Shown here one piece after another: positions 22,644 through 32,406 of a stretch of DNA of 32,406 nucleotides. Source of the stretch: a bacterium (GTDB lineage: Bacteria; Actinomycetota; Acidimicrobiia; Spongiisociales; Spongiisociaceae); contig JAPPFW010000075.1 in assembly GCA_028821575.1 (NCBI GenBank), forward strand, positions 1 to 32,406, read 5' to 3'. The notes under the pieces were generated by a model. The model had not been told where the DNA came from. It ran no database searches and saw only the letters and a list, made by a program, of their open reading frames with translations. Within the stretch, counting starts at the first letter, position 1. The number at the start of each line of letters is the position of its first letter. Made by a program: the position numbers and the translations under genes.

Positions 22644-24005
22644 TCAGGGTGGGGCGCGGTTGGTGCGTGCGTGTAGTGCTCTGAGGATGGCGAGTGTGTG
22701 GCGGTCGGGGTCGGGTGGCTGGTAGCCGCAGGTTCTCGCTCTTGGGGGTAGTAGCCGTCGGCGTCGGGGTGGTGATTGGGGGTCGAGGCGCATGCCTCGG
22801 CGGTGTACGGCGACGTGGTGGTGGAACCAACAGAGAGTGGCGAGATTCTCCGGGGTGTGGTTGCCGCCTTGGGAGGTGGGGATGATGTGGTGGACCTCGA
22901 GGCGGTATGCGGAGGTGCATCCGTCGATGGTGCAGCCGTCGTCTCTGGCGAGCACCGCTCGGCGTAAGGAGGGACGTATCGAAGAGGTGGTTCCGTGGTA
23001 GGTGATATTGAGGCCGTCGGTGGTGATCCTCTCGGTGGGGCCCACGCATCCGATGAGGTCGACTGTGTCGGGTCCTACCCGGGCTCCTCCCAACACAGCT
23101 ACTCCTTGTTCGTTGCCGGATGTTTCGGCTAGGGGCTGGTGAGCTACGATCATGACTGACGGTTCCCGCCGCCCTCGGGTCTCCCGGTTCCGTTCCGTGG
23201 TGGTGCCGGCTGGTTGGGGGGTACGGTCTATTTCGTCTTGGCAAAGGGTGGTGAGGGCCAAGGCTCGTCTGTGTGCGGCGTCGGGACGTTCGGTGCCGGC
23301 GGGAACCAGTTTCTCTGCCCGGCGGTCGAGGCCCTGGCGGCATAGTTCCCCCTCCAGGGCGCCGAGCCGTCCCTTGACCTGCATGTGGCTGCCGTCGAGG
23401 GATTGCTGCAACATTAGGTACTGGCCTTCGAACAGTTCCCGCTCGTCGGCTCGGCTCATCTTGCGATGGGACTGCAGAACCCGTTTGACTGCTTCGAGGT
23501 CGAGGTCCCGGCTGGCCTCGATCACCTCCGGGGACGCGCCCGCCTCGGCGAGGCGGGTCTCGGCCAGTGCCCGCTCGTAGGAGACGGCACCGCTGCGGAT
23601 CTCCTCGATCTGGTGATCTCCCAACCGGTCGGCAAGGTACACCAATTCACGCGCTACAGAACGACGCGCATCGAGGCGGGACGCGACCATCTCTGTTGGG
23701 TTGCGGTACCCCATGCGGGCCACGGCACCGCGCCTGAGCATGTGTCGCACCCATGCGATCTGTCCGCCCTTGGCGCGGCTCGCTTTGGCCTGTTCGCGTA
23801 CCAGGCCGGCTTCTGCCTTGGCGTCCTCGACATCCGCATGCGCATAGCCTCGGCTGTCCACCATGTGCTGCGCCCGGTCGTACACCCGCTGCCGTTCCTG
23901 CTGGTAGCGGCTGGTGAACAGATCACCGTTCGGCCGATGCTCACCATTGGCGGTTGCGGGCTGGACGGTCTCCCGGTCCGGGTAGTCGAGTAAGTAATCG
24001 TACAT
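22644..24005 (-). CDS. DUF222/HNH endonuclease family protein (13E12-like)
   Basis: This 453-residue protein has a long helical DUF222-type region (about 30-260) rich in Arg, Glu and Ala, a variable linker, and a C-terminal HNH motif: C358, C363, H372-H373 (LEVHHIIPTSQGG), N388 region, C392 and H395-H396, H401. Such proteins are common and often multicopy in actinobacteria (REP13E12 family in mycobacteria); their activity in vivo is poorly known, with mobile-element or defence roles proposed. The C-terminal 45 residues are Pro/Arg-rich. The ATG at 24003-24005 lies 8 nt after a TACTAT box in an AT-rich upstream region unlike the surrounding DNA, a sign of possible horizontal origin. Confidence 0.88.
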   Translation of the reverse strand: MYDYLLDYPDRETVQPATANGEHRPNGDLFTSRYQQERQRVYDRAQHMVDSRGYAHADVEDAKAEAGLVREQAKASRAKGGQIAWVRHMLRRGAVARMGYRNPTEMVASRLDARRSVARELVYLADRLGDHQIEEIRSGAVSYERALAETRLAEAGASPEVIEASRDLDLEAVKRVLQSHRKMSRADERELFEGQYLMLQQSLDGSHMQVKGRLGALEGELCRQGLDRRAEKLVPAGTERPDAAHRRALALTTLCQDEIDRTPQPAGTTTERNRETRGRREPSVMIVAHQPLAETSGNEQGVAVLGGARVGPDTVDLIGCVGPTERITTDGLNITYHGTTSSIRPSLRRAVLARDDGCTIDGCTSAYRLEVHHIIPTSQGGNHTPENLATLCWFHHHVAVHRRGMRLDPQSPPRRRRLLPPRARTCGYQPPDPDRHTLAILRALHARTNRAPP

Positions 24006-24013
24006 ATGTTCGT

Positions 24014-24019
24014 ATAGTA
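24014..24019 (-). promoter_or_regulatory. Putative -10 box of the DUF222 HNH gene, leaderless geometry
   Basis: TACTAT on the minus strand ends 8 nt before the ATG. An AGGAGG further upstream (about 16 nt before the ATG) is too far to act as ribosome site for it and would lie upstream of the transcript start. The area 24000-24085 is notably AT-rich. Confidence 0.5.
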
Positions 24020-24097
24020 CAACCCTCCTGTGACATAAACACCCCGAAACCGCCTCAGAATCTCAGAAACATAACGAAATAACCTGGATCCTTATGC

Positions 24098-24119
24098 CCC
24101 GATCAACCCGGAGATCGGG
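24098..24119 (-). terminator. Hairpin after the DUF1295 gene, possible terminator
   Basis: Perfect 7-bp arms CCCGATC (24098-24104) and GATCGGG (24113-24119) enclose an 8-nt loop, about 68 nt after the DUF1295 stop on the minus strand. The following bases (GCATAAGG) are not T-rich, so termination strength is doubtful. Confidence 0.35.
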
Positions 24120-24187
24120 CACCCGTGGATACACGCTGCAGCCCCATCGGGCACCCTCAGAAGTCATCGCGACCATCGCCTGCTTGG

Positions 24188-25051
24188 CTAGGTAGGGGGC
24201 TTCGGGATGAACGAACTGGTCCGGCGGGCGTAGTCGGCATAGCCCTGCCGTCTCTCGCCTATGGTGCGTTCCAGCAGCGCTACGCCCGAAACCCGCAGCA
24301 GGAGGACAGTCATGACTACCGGTCCGGCAAGGGTCCAGGCGGCGCCGGCCGCCAGGGCCGGAAGGTAGATCCCCCACCAGACCAGGCAGTCGCCGAAGTA
24401 GTTTGGGTGCCGGCTGTAGCGCCACAGGCCGCGGTCCATCACCCGGGTGCGGTTGTCCCGGTCGGCTAGGAATCGTCGCAGTTGGCCGTCCGAGATCGCC
24501 TCGAACGCGAAGCCGGTCCCCCACACGACCACCCCGGCCCAGTCGATCCAATTGAGCGGGCGTGCATCCGCGCCGGTGAGCACCGCCTGGACGGGCAACG
24601 ACACCACCGTCACCAGGGCGCCCTGCAGCAGGAATACGAAGACCAGGCTCCACCACTCGAAGTTCCGTCGGCGTCGCCGCATGGCCGCGTAGCGGTAGTC
24701 CTCGGGCGCCCCCCACTTGCGCGCCGCCAGATGAGCACCGAGCCGAACCCCCCATACCGACACCATCACGAGCATCAGGGCCGACCGTCCGGTGCTGTGA
24801 TCACCCTCCCCCCAGATCCACATTGCCCACGCCGCGGCAACGAACACCACCGGCCACATCGGGTCCACGATGGACACGTCCCGTTTGCGAAGGCTCACCA
24901 GCCATCCGGAAACCATCAGTACCGCAGCCACCAGGCCCGTGATGGCAATCCCGTTCAGTACCGCCCCCATTGGACCGGTGAGACTACTCTCGTCCGCCGC
25001 CTCAGGGGTGATGTCATCCTCGACAACGGCAAACTCGGGATGACGATCCAC
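24188..25051 (-). CDS. DUF1295 membrane protein, steroid 5-alpha-reductase-like
   Basis: This 287-residue membrane protein has six or seven hydrophobic spans and the family signature RYSRHPNYFGDCLVWWG (211-227). DUF1295 proteins share this C-terminal fold with steroid 5-alpha-reductases and isoprenylcysteine methyltransferases, where the RHPxY stretch binds the NADPH or SAM cofactor. The substrate here is unknown. I chose the GTG at 25049-25051 because it has a GAGAGGG ribosome site; the ATG at 24968-24970 begins closer to the first span but has none. It is divergent from the photolyase gene across 133 bp. The N-terminal 27 residues are acidic and not membrane-spanning. Confidence 0.87.
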   Translation of the reverse strand: MDRHPEFAVVEDDITPEAADESSLTGPMGAVLNGIAITGLVAAVLMVSGWLVSLRKRDVSIVDPMWPVVFVAAAWAMWIWGEGDHSTGRSALMLVMVSVWGVRLGAHLAARKWGAPEDYRYAAMRRRRRNFEWWSLVFVFLLQGALVTVVSLPVQAVLTGADARPLNWIDWAGVVVWGTGFAFEAISDGQLRRFLADRDNRTRVMDRGLWRYSRHPNYFGDCLVWWGIYLPALAAGAAWTLAGPVVMTVLLLRVSGVALLERTIGERRQGYADYARRTSSFIPKPPT

Positions 25052-25169
25052 GCAGCAGCCCTCTCCCAGGGTCGATGTTCAGCCGCCCAAGTGCGCCAGC
25101 GATGTCCTCCGCTTCGTAGTCTCCAGAATGCTTGTCGAGACGGGCGCCGACGTAGGGCAGAGGGTGCAA

Positions 25170-25175
25170 TAACGT
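25170..25175 (+). promoter_or_regulatory. Putative -10 box of the photolyase gene
   Basis: TAACGT ends 9 nt before the ATG at 25185 and 6 nt before the overlapping GTG at 25182. No good Shine-Dalgarno or -35 is seen, so leaderless transcription is possible. It is weaker than the other cases in this window. Confidence 0.35.
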
Positions 25176-25184
25176 GAAGCAGTG

Positions 25185-26582
25185 ATGGCATCCACGGCGT
25201 TGAGTTGGTTCAGGCGTGACTTGCGGCTCCATGACAACCCGGCCTGGGCCGCGGCGACCGGGTACGACCAGGCCGCGGCGCTGGTGGTGATCGAGCCCGC
25301 GCTCCTGGCCGCGGCGGGCCCGTTCCGCAGGCAGGCCTACCTGTCGGCCGTGGCAGGGCTGGACCGGTCGCTGCGATCCCTGGGCGGGCGTCTGAGGGTG
25401 GAGGTTGGCGACCCTGCCGAGGTCGTTCCCCGGATTGCGGCTGATGTACGAGCGGATGTCGTGACCCTCAACTCCGATGTCACCCGATGGTCCGTGCATC
25501 GGGACCGGCGGGTCTCCGCCCGGCTAGCACGTCCACCCCGTTGTTTCTGGGGAACCCTGGTGCATCCGCCGGGTAGCGTGCTGACCGCGAAGGGCACCCT
25601 CTCCCGGGTCTTCACGGCCTTCCACCGAAAGTGGATTCAGGAGCCGCTGCGGGAGCAGGCCCGCCCCGGTCCTGCCGAGGTTCTTGCAGCCCCACCGGGT
25701 TCCACTCTTGACGATCTCGACTGCACCCCTCCACCGTCGCCGTGGGGTGAGGAGGATGCCCTGGACCGGTTGCGATCATGGTTGGAGAGGGTGGACCGCT
25801 ACCACGAGGACCGCGACTACCCCGGGCGGGACGGGGTTTCCGGCCTGTCCGCCGCGCTCCGCTTCGGTCTCCTCTCGCCCCGCGAGGCCGCAGCCTCGGT
25901 TGGGGACCACACGCCGGGGCGGGCCGCCTACGTCCGCCAGCTGGCATGGCGAGACTGGTTTGCGCATCTCACCGCCCAGAACCCGGACATCGACCGGGTG
26001 GCGCTGCGTCCCGAATACGACCGGATCGCCTGGGCGTCCGGTCCCCGCGCCGATGCCGACTTCGAGGCTTGGCGGACGGGCCGGACCGGCTATCCGATCG
26101 TCGATGCCGCCATGCGGGAGTTGGCCGCCACCGGGCACATGCACAACCGGCTCCGCATGGTCGCCGGGTCCTTCCTCGTCAAGGACCTGCTCATCGACTG
26201 GCGGAGGGGTGAGCGATGGTTCCGGCACCTGCTCGCCGACGGGGACATCCCCCAGAATGCGGGGAACTGGCAGTGGGTGGCAGGCATCGGGCCCGACGCC
26301 GTCCCCTACTTCCGGGTCTTCAACCCGGTCACCCAGAGCCGCCGGTTCGATCCGGAGGGGGACTACCTGCGCCGCTGGTTGCCGGAACTGGCCAGGCTCG
26401 GCCGCAAGGCCATCCACGCTCCGTGGCTGGCCGGGCCTCACGAGTTGGCAGCGGCGGGAGTGACGCTCGGGGTTACCTACCCGGAGCCGTTGGTCGATCA
26501 CGCAGAGGCCCGCCGGCGGACCCTGGCCGCCTACCGGAAGGCGCTGAAACGATCCCGGACTCCCACGGACGATATGCGGTGA
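25185..26582 (+). CDS. Cryptochrome/photolyase family protein
   Basis: This 465-residue flavoprotein probably repairs UV pyrimidine dimers with light. The N-terminal alpha/beta photolyase domain starts with LSWFRRDLRLHDNPAW. The C-terminal FAD domain is well conserved: RQLAWRDWFAHL, GRTGYPIVDAAMREL, the GHMHNRLRMVAGSFLVKDLLIDW block and DIPQNAGNWQWVAGIGPDA. Those parts match class I CPD photolyases, though cryptochrome or (6-4) types cannot be fully excluded. The ATG at 25185 directly follows a GTG at 25182; either could serve. The gene stops 65 bp from pyrG, tail to tail. Confidence 0.92.
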   Translation: MASTALSWFRRDLRLHDNPAWAAATGYDQAAALVVIEPALLAAAGPFRRQAYLSAVAGLDRSLRSLGGRLRVEVGDPAEVVPRIAADVRADVVTLNSDVTRWSVHRDRRVSARLARPPRCFWGTLVHPPGSVLTAKGTLSRVFTAFHRKWIQEPLREQARPGPAEVLAAPPGSTLDDLDCTPPPSPWGEEDALDRLRSWLERVDRYHEDRDYPGRDGVSGLSAALRFGLLSPREAAASVGDHTPGRAAYVRQLAWRDWFAHLTAQNPDIDRVALRPEYDRIAWASGPRADADFEAWRTGRTGYPIVDAAMRELAATGHMHNRLRMVAGSFLVKDLLIDWRRGERWFRHLLADGDIPQNAGNWQWVAGIGPDAVPYFRVFNPVTQSRRFDPEGDYLRRWLPELARLGRKAIHAPWLAGPHELAAAGVTLGVTYPEPLVDHAEARRRTLAAYRKALKRSRTPTDDMR

Positions 26583-26647
26583 GCGATGGCTGCACGGGCG
26601 TTTGGAGCCGACCATGCCACCGATGCGGCGATCGGGGCGGGATCCCG

Positions 26648-29193
<2,546 letters not shown>

Positions 29194-29311
29194 CTGCAGT
29201 GGGGTCCTTCGGAGCCGGCCTACCGGACGCGGGGAGGTCGCCCGTCCGGCAAGCGCCCGGTCGGTACGGATGCCGGGCTGCAGGAGCGTACGCAGCGACC
29301 CGCGACGGCCT

Positions 29312-30103
29312 TCACGGGCTTGGACCTTCCCCGGGCGGCGGCGGGAGTGCGGAAGTCCTGGCACCGGTGATAAAGGCCACCAGGTCGTTGTGGGTCACCT
29401 CGCCGACGTCGACCTCGGCGGTCTTGCGGCCCCGGCGCAGCACGACGGCGGTGTCGCACACGGCCGTGACCCGGTCCATGTTGTGGGTGATGAGCAGTAC
29501 CGCCACGTTCGACTCCCGAAGCCCTCTGATCAGGTCCAGGACCCGTCGGGCCTGCTCGACGCCGAGCGCGGCGGCAGGCTCGTCCAGTAGAACGATCCGC
29601 TGGCCCCAGGCGACTGCCCGCCCGATGGCGATCGCCTGTCGCTGACCTCCGGAGAGCTGGCCGACCGGGCGCCGGAGCGACGGGATAGTTATCTCGAGGC
29701 GGGCCAGCGTTCGCCGGCACTCGTCATGCATGCGCTTCTTGTTCAGAAGCCCCATCCGCGACCCGAGCCATCCGCCCCGCGTGTACTCGCGGTTCAGGAA
29801 CAGGTTCTCTGTCACGTTCAGCGTGTCGATGAGCGACAGGTTCTGGTGGACGGACTCGACGCCCAGGGAGCGGGCCACGTCCGGAGATGGGATCCGGTGT
29901 TCCGCGCCGTCGATGCTTATCGTTCCCGAGTCGGGCTGGTAGATGCCGGCGATGCACTTGACGAGGGTCGACTTGCCGGCTCCGTTGTCGCCGAGCAGGG
30001 CCGTCACCCGCCCCCGGTGGAGCTCGAGGGAGACGCGGTCGAGAGCCTGGACGGCCCGGAACGCCTTGGACAGGTCCCGGACTTCCAGCGCGGGAGCGGT
30101 CAT
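29312..30103 (-). CDS. Sugar ABC transporter ATPase, half-size FrcA/RbsA-like
   Basis: This 263-residue subunit has a single nucleotide-binding domain: Walker A GDNGAGKS (38-45), LSGGQ (150-154), Walker B IVLLDEP (170-176) and switch H207. It belongs to the carbohydrate uptake type 2 family of RbsA and FrcA, but RbsA has two such domains (about 500 residues). The GHG-like segment RAVAWGQRIVLLDEPAAALG is the usual sugar-family form. ATG overlaps the yhfX-like stop as ATGA (30100-30103). It should work as a homodimer with the RbsC-like permease. The C-terminal 15 residues are Pro-rich and unconserved. Confidence 0.92.
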   Translation of the reverse strand: MTAPALEVRDLSKAFRAVQALDRVSLELHRGRVTALLGDNGAGKSTLVKCIAGIYQPDSGTISIDGAEHRIPSPDVARSLGVESVHQNLSLIDTLNVTENLFLNREYTRGGWLGSRMGLLNKKRMHDECRRTLARLEITIPSLRRPVGQLSGGQRQAIAIGRAVAWGQRIVLLDEPAAALGVEQARRVLDLIRGLRESNVAVLLITHNMDRVTAVCDTAVVLRRGRKTAEVDVGEVTHNDLVAFITGARTSALPPPPGEGPSP

Positions 30104-31305
30104 GCATCCCTCTCCGGCATCGGGTCGCCCAGGGTGTTCCAGATCCCGGCCACCGCCGGGTGGGCGGATCCGGCACCGGTCACGCCCACCACCCAGGCAC
30201 GGGTCACGAAGGCCTGGACCCGGAAGCCGCAGATCACCGTGTCGCCCTCCGCGACGGCGCGGGACGAGGGCGGGTGCAGCCGGGCGTAGTAGTCGATGCC
30301 GGCCGGATCGGGCATGTCGAGCGGAACCGGTTCGGTGCCTGCATCCTCGGGTGCGGCCGCCACCAGTGCCCTCGTGTCGTACGGATCGAAGACCGGATCG
30401 ACGTAGAAACCCCCGCCGAAGCACAGCGGGACGCCCTGATGCACGTGGGCTATCTCCGTGAGGTACAGGGCGGCGGGCCGCTCGGGAAGTTCCTCGACCG
30501 CGTGCAGGGGGGTGGAACCTGTTAGGCCGTGGCCGGGTTCTACCTGGGTGGCGCCGATGTCCGCCAGCAGGTCGAGGACCGCCGTGGAGGTCGTGCCGGG
30601 TGCGTTCACCTCGATACGGGTGCCGTCTCCGATCGCGGCGGCCGCCACCTCGACTCCCCGGGCGAGGGTTCCTACGTTGGCGGTCGGGGCAACCTTCTCC
30701 GAGTCCTTGTCGTAGAGAAGGGCCGGGAAGGTGGTGAGGCCGGCGAAGCGCATCCCCTCGAGTCCGTTGATGAAGTCGATGGCGCCGGGCAACTCCTCGA
30801 TGTGGAACCCACCTTCGTGGCCCGGGTAGAACACGTCGCCTTCGTTCCATATCCTGAGCAGAACCTTCTGGGTGCGTCCCAGCCTCGCAACCGCCCGCGA
30901 GGCCTCCGAAGCCTTGTTACGGGAGAAGATGGTCCAGTACTCGGGCGCCAGGCCGGCGGCTTCCCCGGCCTCCCCCCGCGCGATCTGGACGAGGTGCCCG
31001 AGGTTGCCCAGCCGGTGCCCGCCGGCCACGATCGGGCGGGCGCAGGCCATGTCGACGGCTACGTATCCGTCGGCGCCCCCGCGGGTGATCGCCTCCAGCG
31101 CCCCTCCGGCACGGCCCAGTTGCTTGCTCATCGCGTATACGGTGAGACCCCGGCGATGGGCTTCTGCGGAGAAGTGGCGGGTGTTGGACTCGATCGAGTC
31201 GAGGTCCAGGACATAGCTGTTCGGAGGGATGCTCCCCTCCTGGTGGAGACGTATGGCGGCTTCCACGAAGGGTCGGTTACGCGTCCGCAGCTGCTTCAGG
31301 AACAT
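30100..31305 (-). CDS. YhfX-like PLP-dependent enzyme (alanine racemase fold)
   Basis: This 401-residue protein resembles E. coli YhfX, a fold-type III PLP protein of unproven function. The N-terminal TIM barrel begins with YVLDLDSIESNTRHF (31-45), and K61 in YAMSKQLGRA would hold the PLP. A C-terminal beta domain follows from about 270, with a FGGGFYVDPVFDPYDT segment. Related enzymes include alanine and amino-acid racemases and decarboxylases. It overlaps the ATPase gene by 4 bp and follows the permease by 6 bp, so it is part of the transport operon. Its substrate is probably what the transporter brings in, or a product of it; that is inference. Confidence 0.82.
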   Translation of the reverse strand: MFLKQLRTRNRPFVEAAIRLHQEGSIPPNSYVLDLDSIESNTRHFSAEAHRRGLTVYAMSKQLGRAGGALEAITRGGADGYVAVDMACARPIVAGGHRLGNLGHLVQIARGEAGEAAGLAPEYWTIFSRNKASEASRAVARLGRTQKVLLRIWNEGDVFYPGHEGGFHIEELPGAIDFINGLEGMRFAGLTTFPALLYDKDSEKVAPTANVGTLARGVEVAAAAIGDGTRIEVNAPGTTSTAVLDLLADIGATQVEPGHGLTGSTPLHAVEELPERPAALYLTEIAHVHQGVPLCFGGGFYVDPVFDPYDTRALVAAAPEDAGTEPVPLDMPDPAGIDYYARLHPPSSRAVAEGDTVICGFRVQAFVTRAWVVGVTGAGSAHPAVAGIWNTLGDPMPERDA

Positions 31306-31311
31306 GGTCGC

Positions 31312-32310
31312 TCAACTTTCGCTCGGTGCTCGCATGCTGAGGGCCACGGCGAGGATGATGATCACGCCGCGGGCGATCAGCTGGTCGGCCACCTCCAGCC
31401 CCATCAGGATCAGCCCGTTGTTGAGCATTGCCATGATGACCGCTCCGGTCACCGCCCCGGCGATCGAGGCTCGCCCCCCGAACAGGCTGGTGCCGCCGAT
31501 GACAACCGCCGCGATCACGGTCAGCAGATCGTTCTCACCGAGGTCGTGGCGGCCGATGGCCAGCCTGCCGGCAAGCAACACCCCGGCGAAGGCGGCGCCG
31601 GTAGCGCTCGCCACCAACGCCGTGACGCGGATGCGGTCCGTGTTGAGACCCGACGCCTTCGCCGACTCCCGGTCGGCTCCCGTGGCGAGTACATGGCGTC
31701 CCCACCGCAGATGGTGGAGCGCGAAGTGGCCCAGCGCGAACACGATGATCGTCCAGACGACCAGGGACGAGACCGGGCCGAGCGAACCGGCTCCGAAGAG
31801 AGCCGAGAAGGTGTCGTCCCGGATCGGCATCGACTGGAGGTTGTTCATGTTCCTGGCGACCCCGCTGATGATGCCCAGCGTTCCCAGGGTGACCAGGAAG
31901 GAGGGGATCCGGATCTTGACGGTGATGAGCCCGTTGAACAGACCCACCGCCACCCCGGTGGCGACCGCGGCGAGGGCGCCGGCCAGGAACCCGTAGTCGC
32001 TTACCACCACCGCGGCCACCAGGGACGAGAGCGCAACGGTGGACCCGACCGACAGGTCGATCTCCGCCGACGCGAGGGCGAAGGCCATCCCCACCGCCAT
32101 CACCGCGATCGGCGCCGCCTGCCTGCCGATGTTCAACAGGTTGGAGCCGCTGAGGAAACCGTCGTCCCACAGGACCAGGGCGAAGACGGCGAGGATCGAG
32201 ACGAAGGCGAGATACACGACGTACTGTCGAAACCCGCCGTCGTCGCCCTGGCGCGTCCACAGCCGCATCGGGTTGGTCACGGCTCGTAGCGGTTTAGGGA
32301 CCGCCTTCAC
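31312..32310 (-). CDS. Sugar ABC transporter permease, RbsC-like
   Basis: This 332-residue permease is of the RbsC/FrcC type with eight or more hydrophobic spans (from about residue 30 to 325). The motif GMAFALASAEIDLSVGS (74-90) and GVVIGGTSLFGG-like AAVVIGGTSLFGGRAS are family hallmarks. An N-terminal cytoplasmic tail of 28 residues precedes the first span. The GTG at 32308-32310 is the longest start; an ATG at codon 15 is an alternative. No strong ribosome site was found for either. It follows a gene ending at 32347 by 36 bp. Confidence 0.92.
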   Translation of the reverse strand: MKAVPKPLRAVTNPMRLWTRQGDDGGFRQYVVYLAFVSILAVFALVLWDDGFLSGSNLLNIGRQAAPIAVMAVGMAFALASAEIDLSVGSTVALSSLVAAVVVSDYGFLAGALAAVATGVAVGLFNGLITVKIRIPSFLVTLGTLGIISGVARNMNNLQSMPIRDDTFSALFGAGSLGPVSSLVVWTIIVFALGHFALHHLRWGRHVLATGADRESAKASGLNTDRIRVTALVASATGAAFAGVLLAGRLAIGRHDLGENDLLTVIAAVVIGGTSLFGGRASIAGAVTGAVIMAMLNNGLILMGLEVADQLIARGVIIILAVALSMRAPSES

Positions 32311-32346
32311 TTCCGTCAGTTCCTCGGGACACTCGGGACCCCCAGC

Positions 32347-32406
32347 TTATCCGCCGAGGGCTTGCATGACTTCGGTTGGTGGGTCGGTTGCCAGGGATTG
32401 GCGGTA
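32347..32406 (-). CDS. Partial gene, C-terminal 19 codons, upstream member of the sugar operon
   Basis: A minus-strand frame runs from the right edge to TAA at 32347-32349 and encodes 19 residues ending TDPPTEVMQALGG. It is 36 bp before the permease start on the same strand. In such operons this place is often held by the sugar-binding protein or a second ATPase, but 19 residues are too few to say. A 19-codon open run can arise by chance, so this is a cautious call. Confidence 0.45.
   Translation of the reverse strand, partial: YRQSLATDPPTEVMQALGG

Noticed and set aside
22360..23343. 327-codon Pro/His/Arg-rich minus-strand frame
   Set aside because: Shadow of the DUF222 HNH gene in another frame.
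30529..32289. A 586-codon plus-strand open frame opposite the permease and yhfX-like genes
   Set aside because: Same reason: antisense to clear transporter genes, low-complexity His/Gly/Asp composition, no recognisable domain.

Overview
The window is GC-rich, bacterial, chromosomal DNA that looks actinobacterial. Three things point that way. A pgsA-garA-ftsR group resembles mycobacterial Rv1822/Rv1827/Rv1828, with a Rv1829-like bifunctional nuclease nearby. The order xerD-(...)-scpA-scpB-rluB-aroA-cmk followed by der is a typical actinobacterial core block. A DUF222-type HNH protein is also present. GTG and TTG starts are common, and several genes look leaderless (a TANNNT box 6-9 nt before the start codon). 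A deep-branching class such as Acidimicrobiia is a reasonable guess, but the sequence alone does not settle it.

Layout, with most genes on the minus strand and so read right to left. (1) 1-3723: bifunctional nuclease, hpt and a D,D-carboxypeptidase in a tightly overlapping operon, then ftsR-garA; two arrays of 7-bp tandem repeats sit just 3' of bfn and ftsR. (2) 3790-11691: a peptide ABC transporter (SBP, two permeases, two ATPases) running into pgsA, which seems to use a CTG start. Four of the transporter parts carry unusual additions: extra membrane segments in three of them and a long Ala-rich coiled coil in the binding lipoprotein. (3) 11692-12164: an AT-richer gene-free stretch and a tRNA-Pro(GGG). 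(4) 12180-20842: core housekeeping genes (der, ispH, cmk, aroA, rluB, scpB, scpA, an HD-domain protein, a DksA/TraR-like zinc finger, xerD). (5) 20961-24005: an accessory island with a phosphorothioate-DNA-type HNH endonuclease, a small protein made of seven 11-residue repeats, and a DUF222 HNH protein. (6) 24188-28321: a DUF1295 membrane protein, a divergent photolyase, and pyrG. (7) 28450-32406: a ribose-type ABC transporter operon with a YhfX-like PLP enzyme and glucosamine-6-phosphate deaminase; the gene at the right edge is cut off.

How the genes work together: region 2 should import oligopeptides and make phosphatidylglycerol-type lipid. Region 4 covers nucleotide, aromatic and isoprenoid precursor synthesis plus chromosome condensation and dimer resolution. 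Region 7 looks like uptake and catabolism of an amino sugar or related amino compound. Region 5 is the least ordinary part. The 11-residue repeat protein between two HNH nucleases is the best candidate for something undescribed, although its function cannot be read from the sequence.
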